24,356 nucleotides of DNA from assembly GCF_035989245.1 (NCBI RefSeq), contig NZ_JAYMFF010000031.1, forward strand, positions 1-24,356, written 5' to 3'. A model generated the notes under the pieces. That model saw only the letters and a list, made by a program, of their open reading frames with translations, did no database searches and was not told where the DNA came from. The position numbers and the translations under genes are program-made. This DNA comes from Adlercreutzia wanghongyangiae. Its GTDB lineage: Bacteria > Actinomycetota > Coriobacteriia > Coriobacteriales > Eggerthellaceae. Shown one piece after another: positions 8,241-15,008 of this stretch. Numbering within the stretch: position 1 is the stretch's first letter; each line of letters starts with the position of its first letter.

Positions 8241-10199
8241 GTGTGCAATGCTGATGCCGTGAAGAGCGAGCATGCTGACGGCCTGAACGGACTTGCTGGA
8301 AGACTCTTCAAGATGATTACGGGCATACCCGGCAACACGGTCATTTCGCCTTCCTGCCTTTTCCAAACATTGTCGCTGGCTGCAGCGGTCACTGGCGGAG
8401 ACACGCGGGCGCAGATCGTCGACGCCCTCGGCGGCGATAAGCAGATGAGGTCAGAGGCCGCCTCCATCTCGGAGATCGAGAGGCCGAAGTACGGGTGCAA
8501 GAACTTCCAGTACTCGACTGGGGCGTCGATATGGCTGGACAAGGACGTGAGGACCAACGACCCAGAGCTGGCGAGAAAGGGCTTTCCCATCGCATGCGCC
8601 ATCGAGCGTGTCGCGATGGGCGGCGAGGACGCTAAAGCCCGAATGGGCGAATGGCTCTCCAGCAACACGGGTGGCCTCTACTCTGAGGCTCCTGACATGA
8701 GTCCGGATACGCTGGCCGCCCTCATAGGGGCGATGCACCTGAGGGATTCGTGGAGCGACGGATTCGAAGAGGACGCGCCTCGCGTTTTCCAACTGGATGG
8801 AGGAAACGCCGTGAGGGCGGACTTCATGCTGGGATGGGACCACTACGACGTCCTCGACACGGAGGGTTCGACCACCTTGTCGAAGGACCTCACGTCGGGA
8901 TGCAGGATGTACGCGTCGCTGCCTCCTGCAGGCTGCTCCCTGAAGGATTACGTTTCCACCGGTGCCGCTTGGAAGAACATCTCCTCAAATATCGCCGGAA
9001 AGAGCACCGAGTCCTATCGCGAGTGCAAGGTGTACATGCCCCGCTTCGAGCTTGTATCCGACGGTGTGGACCTCAAGCGCTTCCTCATGGAAGCGGGCTT
9101 GACGCGCCTGTTCGAGCCCGGGGCCGACTTCGGCCCCCTCAGTCCCGACGATCTTATGGTCGACGACGTCATCCAGAGCACTAGGCTCAAGATCGACGAG
9201 GAGGGGCTAGAGGGGGCGTCGTACGCACTTATGTGCGTATGCGCCGGGGCACTCCCAGAGGACAAGCCCGAGCCGCGTGAGATCGTCTTCGACAGACCCT
9301 TCGCCGTGGCGGTCACCGCGCCCGACGGGCACCCGCTCTTCGTGGGCACCGTCGAGCGGCCGAGCGCGGAACATCGTCCGTCCAAGAGCCTGAGGGGCGT
9401 GGTCTACGGGGCCGCCATCGGCGATGCGCTCGGGGTTCCCTATGAGTTCATGGCCCGCGACAGCTTCGAATGCGACGGCATGGTCGGCGGAGGGGCGCAC
9501 GGGATGCCCGCTGGCACGTTCTCGGACGACACGTCACTTTTGCTCGCTACCTGCGACAGCATCAGGGAACGTGGCGGCTTCGACATCGAGGACATGCGGG
9601 AGCGCTTCCAGGCGTGGCTCTTCGAGGGCGCGTATACCGCTGACGGCAGCGCCTTCGACGTGGGGAATGCCACCGCCGCGGCGCTCCGGCAGGGGTTCGG
9701 CTGCGACGGCGAGAGGTCGAACGGCAACGGATCGCTCATGCGCATCGCGCCTTTGGCGCTCACGGACGCCACCGACGACGAGATACGGGCAGTCTCTGCC
9801 ATCACGCACGCGCATCCCGTGTCCATGGAGGCGTGCGTCTTCTTCGTGCACGTCCTTCGGGATTTGCTCGCGGGGGAATGGATCGAGGATGCCATAGGGC
9901 GGAACATTCCCGACGACGAGCGCTTCGCGTTTCTCAAAGGCGTACAGAATGCGTCACGAGACGGCATCCGGTCGACTGGCTATGTCCTCGACACCCTGGG
10001 TGCGGCGCTCTGGTGCGCCTGCAACACTGACAGCTATGAAGAATGCGTGCTCGAAGCTGTTAATCTCGGGGACGATTCAGACACCACGGCCTGCGTCGCC
10101 GGAGCCCTGGCGGGGTCGATGTACGGTCCAGATGACATTCCCTGGATGTGGATGGAGCAGCTTCGCGGCAAGGAGATAATAGATAGCTGCCTGTTTTAG
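8241..10199 (+). CDS. Serpin / ADP-ribosylglycohydrolase fusion protein
   Basis: A 652-aa two-domain protein. Residues 1 to about 365 are a full serpin: NTVISPSCLFQTLSLAA...GGDTRAQI (helix B and following), SIWLDKDV, MGEWLSSNTGGL, ALIGAMHLRDSWSDGF, a hinge E320-E321-G322-LEG, and the closing FDRPFAVAVT...PLFVGTVERP. Residues about 370-652 are a DraG-type ADP-ribosylglycohydrolase: G394-D395-ALG, S428-D429-D430-T431, SNGNGSLMRIAPLAL, and G610-DDSDTTA, whose Asp/Thr residues match the family's di-metal ligands. So it combines a suicide protease inhibitor with an enzyme that removes ADP-ribose from targets. There is no signal peptide, so cytoplasmic action is inferred. The GTG at 8241 has AGGAGG 6 nt upstream; an in-frame GTG at 8205 has no such site. 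The frame is uninterrupted, so the fusion is real in this sequence. The targets of both domains are unknown. Confidence 0.88.
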   Translation: MCNADAVKSEHADGLNGLAGRLFKMITGIPGNTVISPSCLFQTLSLAAAVTGGDTRAQIVDALGGDKQMRSEAASISEIERPKYGCKNFQYSTGASIWLDKDVRTNDPELARKGFPIACAIERVAMGGEDAKARMGEWLSSNTGGLYSEAPDMSPDTLAALIGAMHLRDSWSDGFEEDAPRVFQLDGGNAVRADFMLGWDHYDVLDTEGSTTLSKDLTSGCRMYASLPPAGCSLKDYVSTGAAWKNISSNIAGKSTESYRECKVYMPRFELVSDGVDLKRFLMEAGLTRLFEPGADFGPLSPDDLMVDDVIQSTRLKIDEEGLEGASYALMCVCAGALPEDKPEPREIVFDRPFAVAVTAPDGHPLFVGTVERPSAEHRPSKSLRGVVYGAAIGDALGVPYEFMARDSFECDGMVGGGAHGMPAGTFSDDTSLLLATCDSIRERGGFDIEDMRERFQAWLFEGAYTADGSAFDVGNATAAALRQGFGCDGERSNGNGSLMRIAPLALTDATDDEIRAVSAITHAHPVSMEACVFFVHVLRDLLAGEWIEDAIGRNIPDDERFAFLKGVQNASRDGIRSTGYVLDTLGAALWCACNTDSYEECVLEAVNLGDDSDTTACVAGALAGSMYGPDDIPWMWMEQLRGKEIIDSCLF

Positions 10200-10245
10200 T
10201 TTAGGAGACGTGCTGCCTGATCAGAGCCGCTGTGGCAAGTTGCCA

Positions 10246-10510
10246 CGGCGATACAGAATGTTTGTAAAAACGAGCCGCCTACGCTTCCGATGGCCGAGCC
10301 CTCGATGCGGTGTGCCTGTAATGCCGACGGCTACGAGGAGTGTGTGACGGAGATCGTGAACACTTGGGCGACGATACCGACACCACCGCCTGCGTGATCG
10401 GCGCTTTGGTCAGGACGATGTACGGCCTTGGTTCCATCCCTCAGGAATGGATGGAGCGGCTTCGTGGAAAAGAGATCATCGAGAGCGGCTTCTGCAAAGT
10501 GACCAGCGCC
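10246..10510 (+). pseudogene. Decayed C-terminal remnant of a second ADP-ribosylglycohydrolase
   Basis: CNADGYEECVTEIVN is encoded from 10317, and LGDDTDTTACVIGAL through RGKEIIESGF follows in a frame shifted by two bases; the shift falls near 10358-10366. Together they align with the end of the fusion protein (CNTDSYEECVLEAVN-LGDDSDTTACV...RGKEIIDS), about 40 of 58 residues identical by eye. Upstream similarity thins out to about 10250 (IQN), just after a small palindrome, GTGGCAA-G-TTGCCAC at 10233-10247. No start or N-terminal part is present. The gap 10200-10541 therefore holds a broken duplicate and no intact gene. Confidence 0.78.
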
Positions 10511-10541
10511 TCGCCTCGATGGTGGCAACGCTTGATGCACT

Positions 10542-11321
10542 TTAGACCAAGGAGGTTATCCGCTCGATTACGATTCTACCTGCCTCTTGAGCGTCGTATC
10601 CGAATTTTGCGGCTCCTCCGATGATGAGCGAATCGCAGTCGTGGCAAAAGTCGTTGTCGGCCAGCTTTGTCTCGAGGTTTTTCCTTAAGAGGGCCTGCGT
10701 GAGTCCTTGCGGTCTATAGGCATCAAATGCGGCCATAATGTCTTCTGGTGCGAGCTTGAGCTCAGTTAAAGCGAGCCACAGATCGAACAGATCTCGGCCT
10801 TTCGAGCGCTGGTACAAGGCACGTACTTTTGTCGCACAAAGCTCCTCGACTTGAAACACGGGAACATCGGCCTGCCTGGAAAACCAACTGTTCTCTACAA
10901 GCAGGGGAAGAGTGGTGAGGGAAAGCATAGGGGAGCGTTCGAAGGTGTTGATTTCCAGCTTGATCTTGCGCTTGACGCCGGATGCGGAGACAAACCGCCA
11001 AAAGACTTTGGGATGGGCCGCCATCTGGGTCTTCACTTCAAATCCGAGGTCTTTTCCCATGGCGGTGAGCCGCTTCATGATGTCTCCGATGCCGCCGGCG
11101 CTCGTCCTCACAAAATCGAGGTCTTCGCTGTAGCGCGCCGGTTTCGCTAGATAAAGTTTATGGAAGGCAGTGCCTCCGCGCAGCACGAGTTCCTTTCCAA
11201 GCAATTCATCGCTTGAGATCTCGCAGATTGCTTGCGTAAGAAGGAGGTCTTGCTCGACTTGATCCGCGCTCGGCCAAGGGTGATCGATGGACCATTGAGT
11301 CACAATGCTTTCGGGAATCAT
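10542..11321 (-). CDS. abiEii: AbiEii/AbiGii-family nucleotidyltransferase toxin
   Basis: A 259-aa cytoplasmic toxin of the type IV toxin-antitoxin/abortive-infection AbiE class. Seen: LRGG49-50-T51-AFHKLYL followed by RYS65-E-D67-L-D69-F70, the GG[ST]...SxDxDF nucleotidyltransferase signature with its metal-binding aspartates, then FQVEELCATKVRALYQRSKGRDLFDLW, a conserved AbiEii segment (K and RDxxDLW). Family members transfer nucleotides, for example to tRNA or another RNA, and stop growth during phage infection; the target here is unknown. Its ATG overlaps the antitoxin stop by four bases (ATGA, 11318-11321), so translation is coupled. Length is usual for a short AbiEii and no key residue is missing. 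Confidence 0.9.
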   Translation of the reverse strand: MIPESIVTQWSIDHPWPSADQVEQDLLLTQAICEISSDELLGKELVLRGGTAFHKLYLAKPARYSEDLDFVRTSAGGIGDIMKRLTAMGKDLGFEVKTQMAAHPKVFWRFVSASGVKRKIKLEINTFERSPMLSLTTLPLLVENSWFSRQADVPVFQVEELCATKVRALYQRSKGRDLFDLWLALTELKLAPEDIMAAFDAYRPQGLTQALLRKNLETKLADNDFCHDCDSLIIGGAAKFGYDAQEAGRIVIERITSLV

Positions 11322-12139
11322 ATATCTGGATCGACCTCCTTGTTCACGAAGATATTCCAGCGCACATCAAGCGATCCGCCTCTTGGGGCGTTCGGGGACA
11401 GGTAAGATGGCGAGGCGCCCTTTTCCGCGGAGGCTCTAGCCAGATCGCCCAGTCCATCGATTTCTGCAACATGCTCTAAGATCCACCCAAGTCTTCTGAC
11501 GGCGGCAGCGGAATGGGCGGGGGCGGCGGTGAGAACGTCGCTCATGAAATCGTCGTTCTCCCAAGCGAGCTCCGCGATTACCGTTGCCGCGTTGTCGAGG
11601 CCGCCTGAGATGTCGGGATCCGCCGCTACGTCGAGCATTGTTGCGCCGACTGTAGAAACTCGCACGAAAGAGGAGCCTGACACCATTCTCGTTGCTGGGA
11701 TCTGGTCGATGCGGCCTCTTGTCAGGAAGCGCAGTTTCGATCGACCGATCTCCCTGTCGGAAATATGTTTCGATGATGCTACCTGGAACTCTTGGGGCGC
11801 CTGGTGTCCTGCGCCGTACAGGAAGGCGGCACTTAACCAGCCCACGTAATAGCTACATCCAAGGAAAGCCATCATGTCATTGATGTAGGCGTCCGGCTCC
11901 GGCGCTCCCCATGTGGCCCTTTCCGGGGGCACTGGCACCCAAAGCCCCCTTGTCGGCGAGACGATGGCTCCGGCTTTTCTCTGCGCTGCCAGGCGCGTTC
12001 TCACCTGCCCGGGTGGGATACTTAGCAAGTTGGCTATCTCATCGGTGCGCATGGACGTTACGCCGTGGGAGAGCATCCAGGTGGAAAGCCCGGATGCTCT
12101 CATTTCTCTATCCATATGTTGAAGCGTAGCTTGATTCAT
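11318..12139 (-). CDS. abiEi: AbiEi-family antitoxin / transcriptional repressor
   Basis: A 273-aa protein with an N-terminal winged helix-turn-helix (about residues 20-70, MRTDEIANLLSIPPGQVRTRLAAQRKAG) and a longer C-terminal domain of the AbiEi antitoxin type (YYVGWLSAAFLYGAGHQ, then VSTVGATMLDVAADP). AbiEi proteins bind inverted repeats in their own promoter and also neutralise AbiEii. The ATG at 12139 is tentative: it has only a weak GGGA upstream and lies inside the operator dyad. In-frame ATGs at 12115 and 12103 and a TTG at 12175 are alternatives. It is first of a two-gene operon with the toxin. Base composition is intermediate between the GC-rich left part and the dnd region. Confidence 0.85.
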   Translation of the reverse strand: MNQATLQHMDREMRASGLSTWMLSHGVTSMRTDEIANLLSIPPGQVRTRLAAQRKAGAIVSPTRGLWVPVPPERATWGAPEPDAYINDMMAFLGCSYYVGWLSAAFLYGAGHQAPQEFQVASSKHISDREIGRSKLRFLTRGRIDQIPATRMVSGSSFVRVSTVGATMLDVAADPDISGGLDNAATVIAELAWENDDFMSDVLTAAPAHSAAAVRRLGWILEHVAEIDGLGDLARASAEKGASPSYLSPNAPRGGSLDVRWNIFVNKEVDPDI

Positions 12140-12185
12140 ATTTCCCAAAGTAACAGAATTCGTAACTTTAGACAATATGAATCAA
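12131..12185. promoter_or_regulatory. Nested dyad operator of the abiE pair
   Basis: The outer arms TTGATTCATATT (12131-12142) and AATATGAATCAA (12174-12185) are a perfect 12-bp inverted repeat. The inner arms AAAGTAAC (12147-12154) and GTAACTTT (12162-12169) match in seven of eight positions. Both pairs share one centre at 12158. This fits the paired inverted repeats known to be bound by AbiEi, and it covers the start region of the antitoxin gene. Confidence 0.78.
12147..12175 (-). promoter_or_regulatory. Possible abiE promoter
   Basis: On the minus strand, TTGTCT (12170-12175), a 17-bp spacer and TACTTT (12147-12152). The match is only moderate, but both boxes lie within the operator dyad, as expected for autorepression. 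Confidence 0.35.
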
Positions 12186-12321
12186 CTGTCGAAACCTGTG
12201 TTCCTCATAGGCATCCACCGGCAAAAAGGATCGATTGCGTGTGCAGTTTTCCGAGGCTCTCGAATATGTGAGTCGCTGGTCGCGTTAGGGGCAAACCGAT
12301 ACCTCTGGCATCCTCGCCCCT

Positions 12322-13284
12322 CTACTCGTTCTCCTCCACGATGCGCTGGTAGGTCTTCGTGTCGGCGTAGATCTGGTCCTTCAGCGGGTTCAGCTTCAGT
12401 TTGCGGATGCGATAGAACTGATAGGCCGCCAGCACCACGTTCGACGCCAGCGCGAGCAGGCTCACCACGAAGAACGCCGTGGGGTTGTGCGTGGTCGGAA
12501 TGGGGGCGAGCACGTCAGCGAACTGGGGCACCGTCATCACGAACATGATCCAGAGCGCCAGCGTCTGCGCCCGATGCTGCAGCCATGCGCCGCGCTTGAT
12601 GAAGAACGTCGGGATGGTGCAGGCCAGAAGCAGTGCCAGGCCGCAGTAGGCGGAGTGGTCCGAGATGCAGTTGTAGGTGTAGGCGAAGTTCCAAAGATCG
12701 TAGGCGATGACCCAGGCCCAGATCATGTCCGGCCAGATCATGTCCTTCGACGGGTCCTTCGAGATGAAGATGCCGAACCAGCCGCAGATCGTGATGATGT
12801 TCAGGATGCCCGCGATGCCGTTCATGATGTTCCACGGGCCCGAAATGGTCCACAGGTTCTCAACGACGCCGCCCTGCCACAGCCCGAAGCTGAACACCTG
12901 GAAGTCGCGAATGACGGCCTCAGCGATATTGATTGCCAGGATGAGCGGCGGGAAGCACAGCGCCCAGCGCTTCTCGTAGAGGTAGTGGGTTTTGCCGTCC
13001 TTGCCGCGCCATTTCACGAAGCGCAGCGCGATGAACCCGAGGCACCCCGCCAGCGCGGAGTAGGTCTTCACCCAGTTGAACCAGGTGCCCGTGCCGTACT
13101 CGTTGCCGGGCGCGGCAGTTTCGGGCCACACGAACAGGGTGAGTGCGATCGGCACGACCGCGAACAGGGCGAGTCCGCACCACAGCTTGGCGCGGCCCAG
13201 CTCGTTGAAGGCCATCAGGGCGAAGAGGACGAAAAGCCAAATGACCCAGTAGATGGGGTCGGCTGCCTGGTAGAGGATGCCCAT
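12322..13284 (-). CDS. Multi-pass membrane protein, probably DUF5692 family
   Basis: A 320-aa membrane protein with roughly nine hydrophobic segments rich in Trp and aromatic residues (for example DPIYWVIWLFVLFALMAF at the start and PTAFFVVSLLALASNVVLAA near the end) and a short basic C-terminal tail. I recall such sequences as DUF5692, whose function is not known; I cannot confirm that without a search. No catalytic motif is visible. The ATG at 13284 has AAAGGAG just upstream; an earlier in-frame start at 13317 is less likely. Its GC-rich codon use matches the left part of the window and contrasts with the dnd genes, so it may be a resident gene caught between two acquired segments. After its stop, an AGGGGC...GCCCCT stem around a smaller hairpin (12289-12323) may act as a weak terminator. 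Confidence 0.72.
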   Translation of the reverse strand: MGILYQAADPIYWVIWLFVLFALMAFNELGRAKLWCGLALFAVVPIALTLFVWPETAAPGNEYGTGTWFNWVKTYSALAGCLGFIALRFVKWRGKDGKTHYLYEKRWALCFPPLILAINIAEAVIRDFQVFSFGLWQGGVVENLWTISGPWNIMNGIAGILNIITICGWFGIFISKDPSKDMIWPDMIWAWVIAYDLWNFAYTYNCISDHSAYCGLALLLACTIPTFFIKRGAWLQHRAQTLALWIMFVMTVPQFADVLAPIPTTHNPTAFFVVSLLALASNVVLAAYQFYRIRKLKLNPLKDQIYADTKTYQRIVEENE

Positions 13285-13393
13285 GAGGTCTCCTTTCGTC
13301 GGCATGTGCCCGCGCATTTCGGAGGCGGGAATGCGGCTTGCGATGCGCCCGTGTACGGGTCGATTCGCTTGAAGTCTAGCAAATGCCGGTATC

Positions 13394-13417
13394 GCAATAT
13401 TTCACAAAAAATATAGC
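13394..13417. other. AT-rich hairpin in the gap between dndA and the membrane protein gene
   Basis: GCAATATTT (13394-13402) pairs with AAATATAGC (13409-13417) with one mismatch and a six-base loop. It lies where composition changes from AT-rich to GC-rich. TTTT follows only on the plus strand, so as a terminator it would act rightward, against the dnd genes. Role unknown. Confidence 0.35.
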
Positions 13418-13464
13418 TTTTGACACCAAGAGATCTTTTTGACATTACCGTCGGTCTCCTTGAT

Positions 13465-14622
13465 TTATCTCTGCAACAGCCTAGCCGCCGTCAACAGCGC
13501 TGAAATACTCTTGGAGACATCTTCGGGATTAGATCCTCTTCCCCATGAAATTCGTACGGCGGATTCAGCTCGCTCCAAATCAAGTCCCATCGCCGTTAAT
13601 ACATAACTAGGCTCGTAGCTACTTGATGTGCACGCTGATCCATTGGAGATGGAAAGCTCTTGCTTTGTTGCAATCATCAGGGCTTCGGACGAAACCTGCT
13701 CGAAACTGACATTGATACATGTAGGCACCGAGCGAGTCTGGTCTCCGTTAATTTCGAATTGCAAACCAGAGCTACTGAGCATGTCAATTACAAGGGATTT
13801 AACCTCAACTTCTCGCTCATAATCCGTAACCCATTCAAGTGAGCAAAGTTCGGCCGCCTTGCCAAAGCCAGCAATAAGCGCAACCGGCTGAGTCCCGGGG
13901 CTAATACCCCTTTCCTGTCCACCACCAAAAAAAAGAGGACTTATCGGAGGCAATGCATAGTTACGCCGCCTCGTTATCAACGCGCCAATTCCCTGCGGTC
14001 CATACATCTTATGGGCTGTTACTGACATTAGATCGTATTTGAGCTTTTTGACATTAACGACAAGCTTGCCGAAGCTTTGAGCGGCGTCAATGTGGAAAAA
14101 AGTATGGGGAAAACAAGACAAGAGGCGTTCGCCCAGTTCTTGAACGGGCTGAATGATGCCAGTCTCGTTATTCACGTGCATTACGGAAACGGCAAGCGTA
14201 TCATCCCGGACTCGACCGAGAATGTCGTCCGCTGCCACAGTGCCACTTTTAGCGGCCGGAACATATTCGACATCAAATCCCATATCCTCCAAGTGCTTCG
14301 CAGCATTTAGAACTGCTTTATGCTCGATTGCAGTAGTTATGAGATGCTTTCGACCGTTTCTTTTTCCATATTCCGCCAAACCGAGAATTGCAATGTTGTC
14401 ACTCTCTGTGGCCCCGCTCGTAAAAACAACCTCTGAAGTATCAACATCAGCAAGAGAAGCGACCGTGGCTCGCGCCTGCTCAACTATTTTTCGGCAGTCT
14501 TCACCCTCCAAATGAGTTCTACTCCCTGCGTTGCCCAGATGATTTATATAGACGTCATGCATTACATCCGCAACACGAGGGTCGATAGGGGTGGTCGCGT
14601 TGTAATCTAGGTATGTCGGCAT
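13465..14622 (-). CDS. dndA: Cysteine desulfurase DndA
   Basis: A PLP enzyme (385 aa) that takes sulfur from L-cysteine as a persulfide and supplies it for DNA phosphorothioation, also helping to build the DndC iron-sulfur cluster. Seen: the LDYNATTP opening, H101 in AIEHKA (stacks on PLP), N-N-E-T at 151-154, D179 in HIDAAQS, PLP lysine K205 in TAHKMYGP, and catalytic C331 in SNGSACTSSS. Length is normal for the NifS/IscS/DndA family. The ATG at 14622 has AGGAG 6 nt upstream and lies 8 nt after the dndE stop. Assignment as DndA rather than a housekeeping IscS rests on its place at the end of the dnd operon with matching AT-rich composition. Confidence 0.92.
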   Translation of the reverse strand: MPTYLDYNATTPIDPRVADVMHDVYINHLGNAGSRTHLEGEDCRKIVEQARATVASLADVDTSEVVFTSGATESDNIAILGLAEYGKRNGRKHLITTAIEHKAVLNAAKHLEDMGFDVEYVPAAKSGTVAADDILGRVRDDTLAVSVMHVNNETGIIQPVQELGERLLSCFPHTFFHIDAAQSFGKLVVNVKKLKYDLMSVTAHKMYGPQGIGALITRRRNYALPPISPLFFGGGQERGISPGTQPVALIAGFGKAAELCSLEWVTDYEREVEVKSLVIDMLSSSGLQFEINGDQTRSVPTCINVSFEQVSSEALMIATKQELSISNGSACTSSSYEPSYVLTAMGLDLERAESAVRISWGRGSNPEDVSKSISALLTAARLLQR

Positions 14623-14630
14623 ACGCTCTC

Positions 14631-15008
14631 CTATTCGAGGCCTAGTGCCAGAAGATCATCTATAGACCGAATGAAGTTTGTTCCGGATAGATATCCAATT
14701 CCACGTTCAAGATGCAAAGTAAAATACTTTGCAAGAGCAATTTCATCTGTTTCGAGGCAGTTGTTTCTGCACCAGTCAATGAGAAGCGCCTCGTAAACGC
14801 ATCCCATATCGCCAGCAAACGTATGCCAAGACATCTCAACTCCGCCTTCGTATTCAATGGCTATATCAACCGGAATCGATCCTTCCTTTAGGGAATAGCA
14901 GAAAGCCCAGCGCGCGAGGATATTCCAGTTCTTTATTCCAGTTTTGCCCTTCAATCGCGACAGCTTATCCTTTGATTGCGCGGATATGCGCACCTGTTTC
15001 ATTAGCAT
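14631..15008 (-). CDS. dndE: DNA sulfur modification protein DndE
   Basis: A small (125-aa) DNA-binding subunit of the Dnd modification complex; known DndE forms tetramers that bind nicked DNA. Seen: a basic N-terminal stretch (KQVRISAQSKDKLSRLKGKTG), then NWNILARWAFCYSL and VEMSWHTFAGD, which I recognise as the DndE core, and a C-terminal helix ending in LLALGLE. Two starts are possible: the ATG at 15008, used here, and the ATG at 15002, which overlaps the dndD TAA as TAATG and would suit re-initiation. Either way translation is coupled to dndD. Confidence 0.9.
   Translation of the reverse strand: MLMKQVRISAQSKDKLSRLKGKTGIKNWNILARWAFCYSLKEGSIPVDIAIEYEGGVEMSWHTFAGDMGCVYEALLIDWCRNNCLETDEIALAKYFTLHLERGIGYLSGTNFIRSIDDLLALGLE

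Noticed and set aside
10340..10624. Intact 94-aa protein after the fusion gene
   Set aside because: Its first half matches the hydrolase tail, but its own start codon falls upstream of the shift in the wrong frame, and its Arg-rich end runs into the abiEii 3' end; it is part of the relic.
12186..12321. tRNA or small RNA in the gap between abiEi and the membrane protein gene
   Set aside because: The AGGGGC...GCCCCT stem encloses only one small hairpin and lacks tRNA arms and a T-loop; no promoter is evident.
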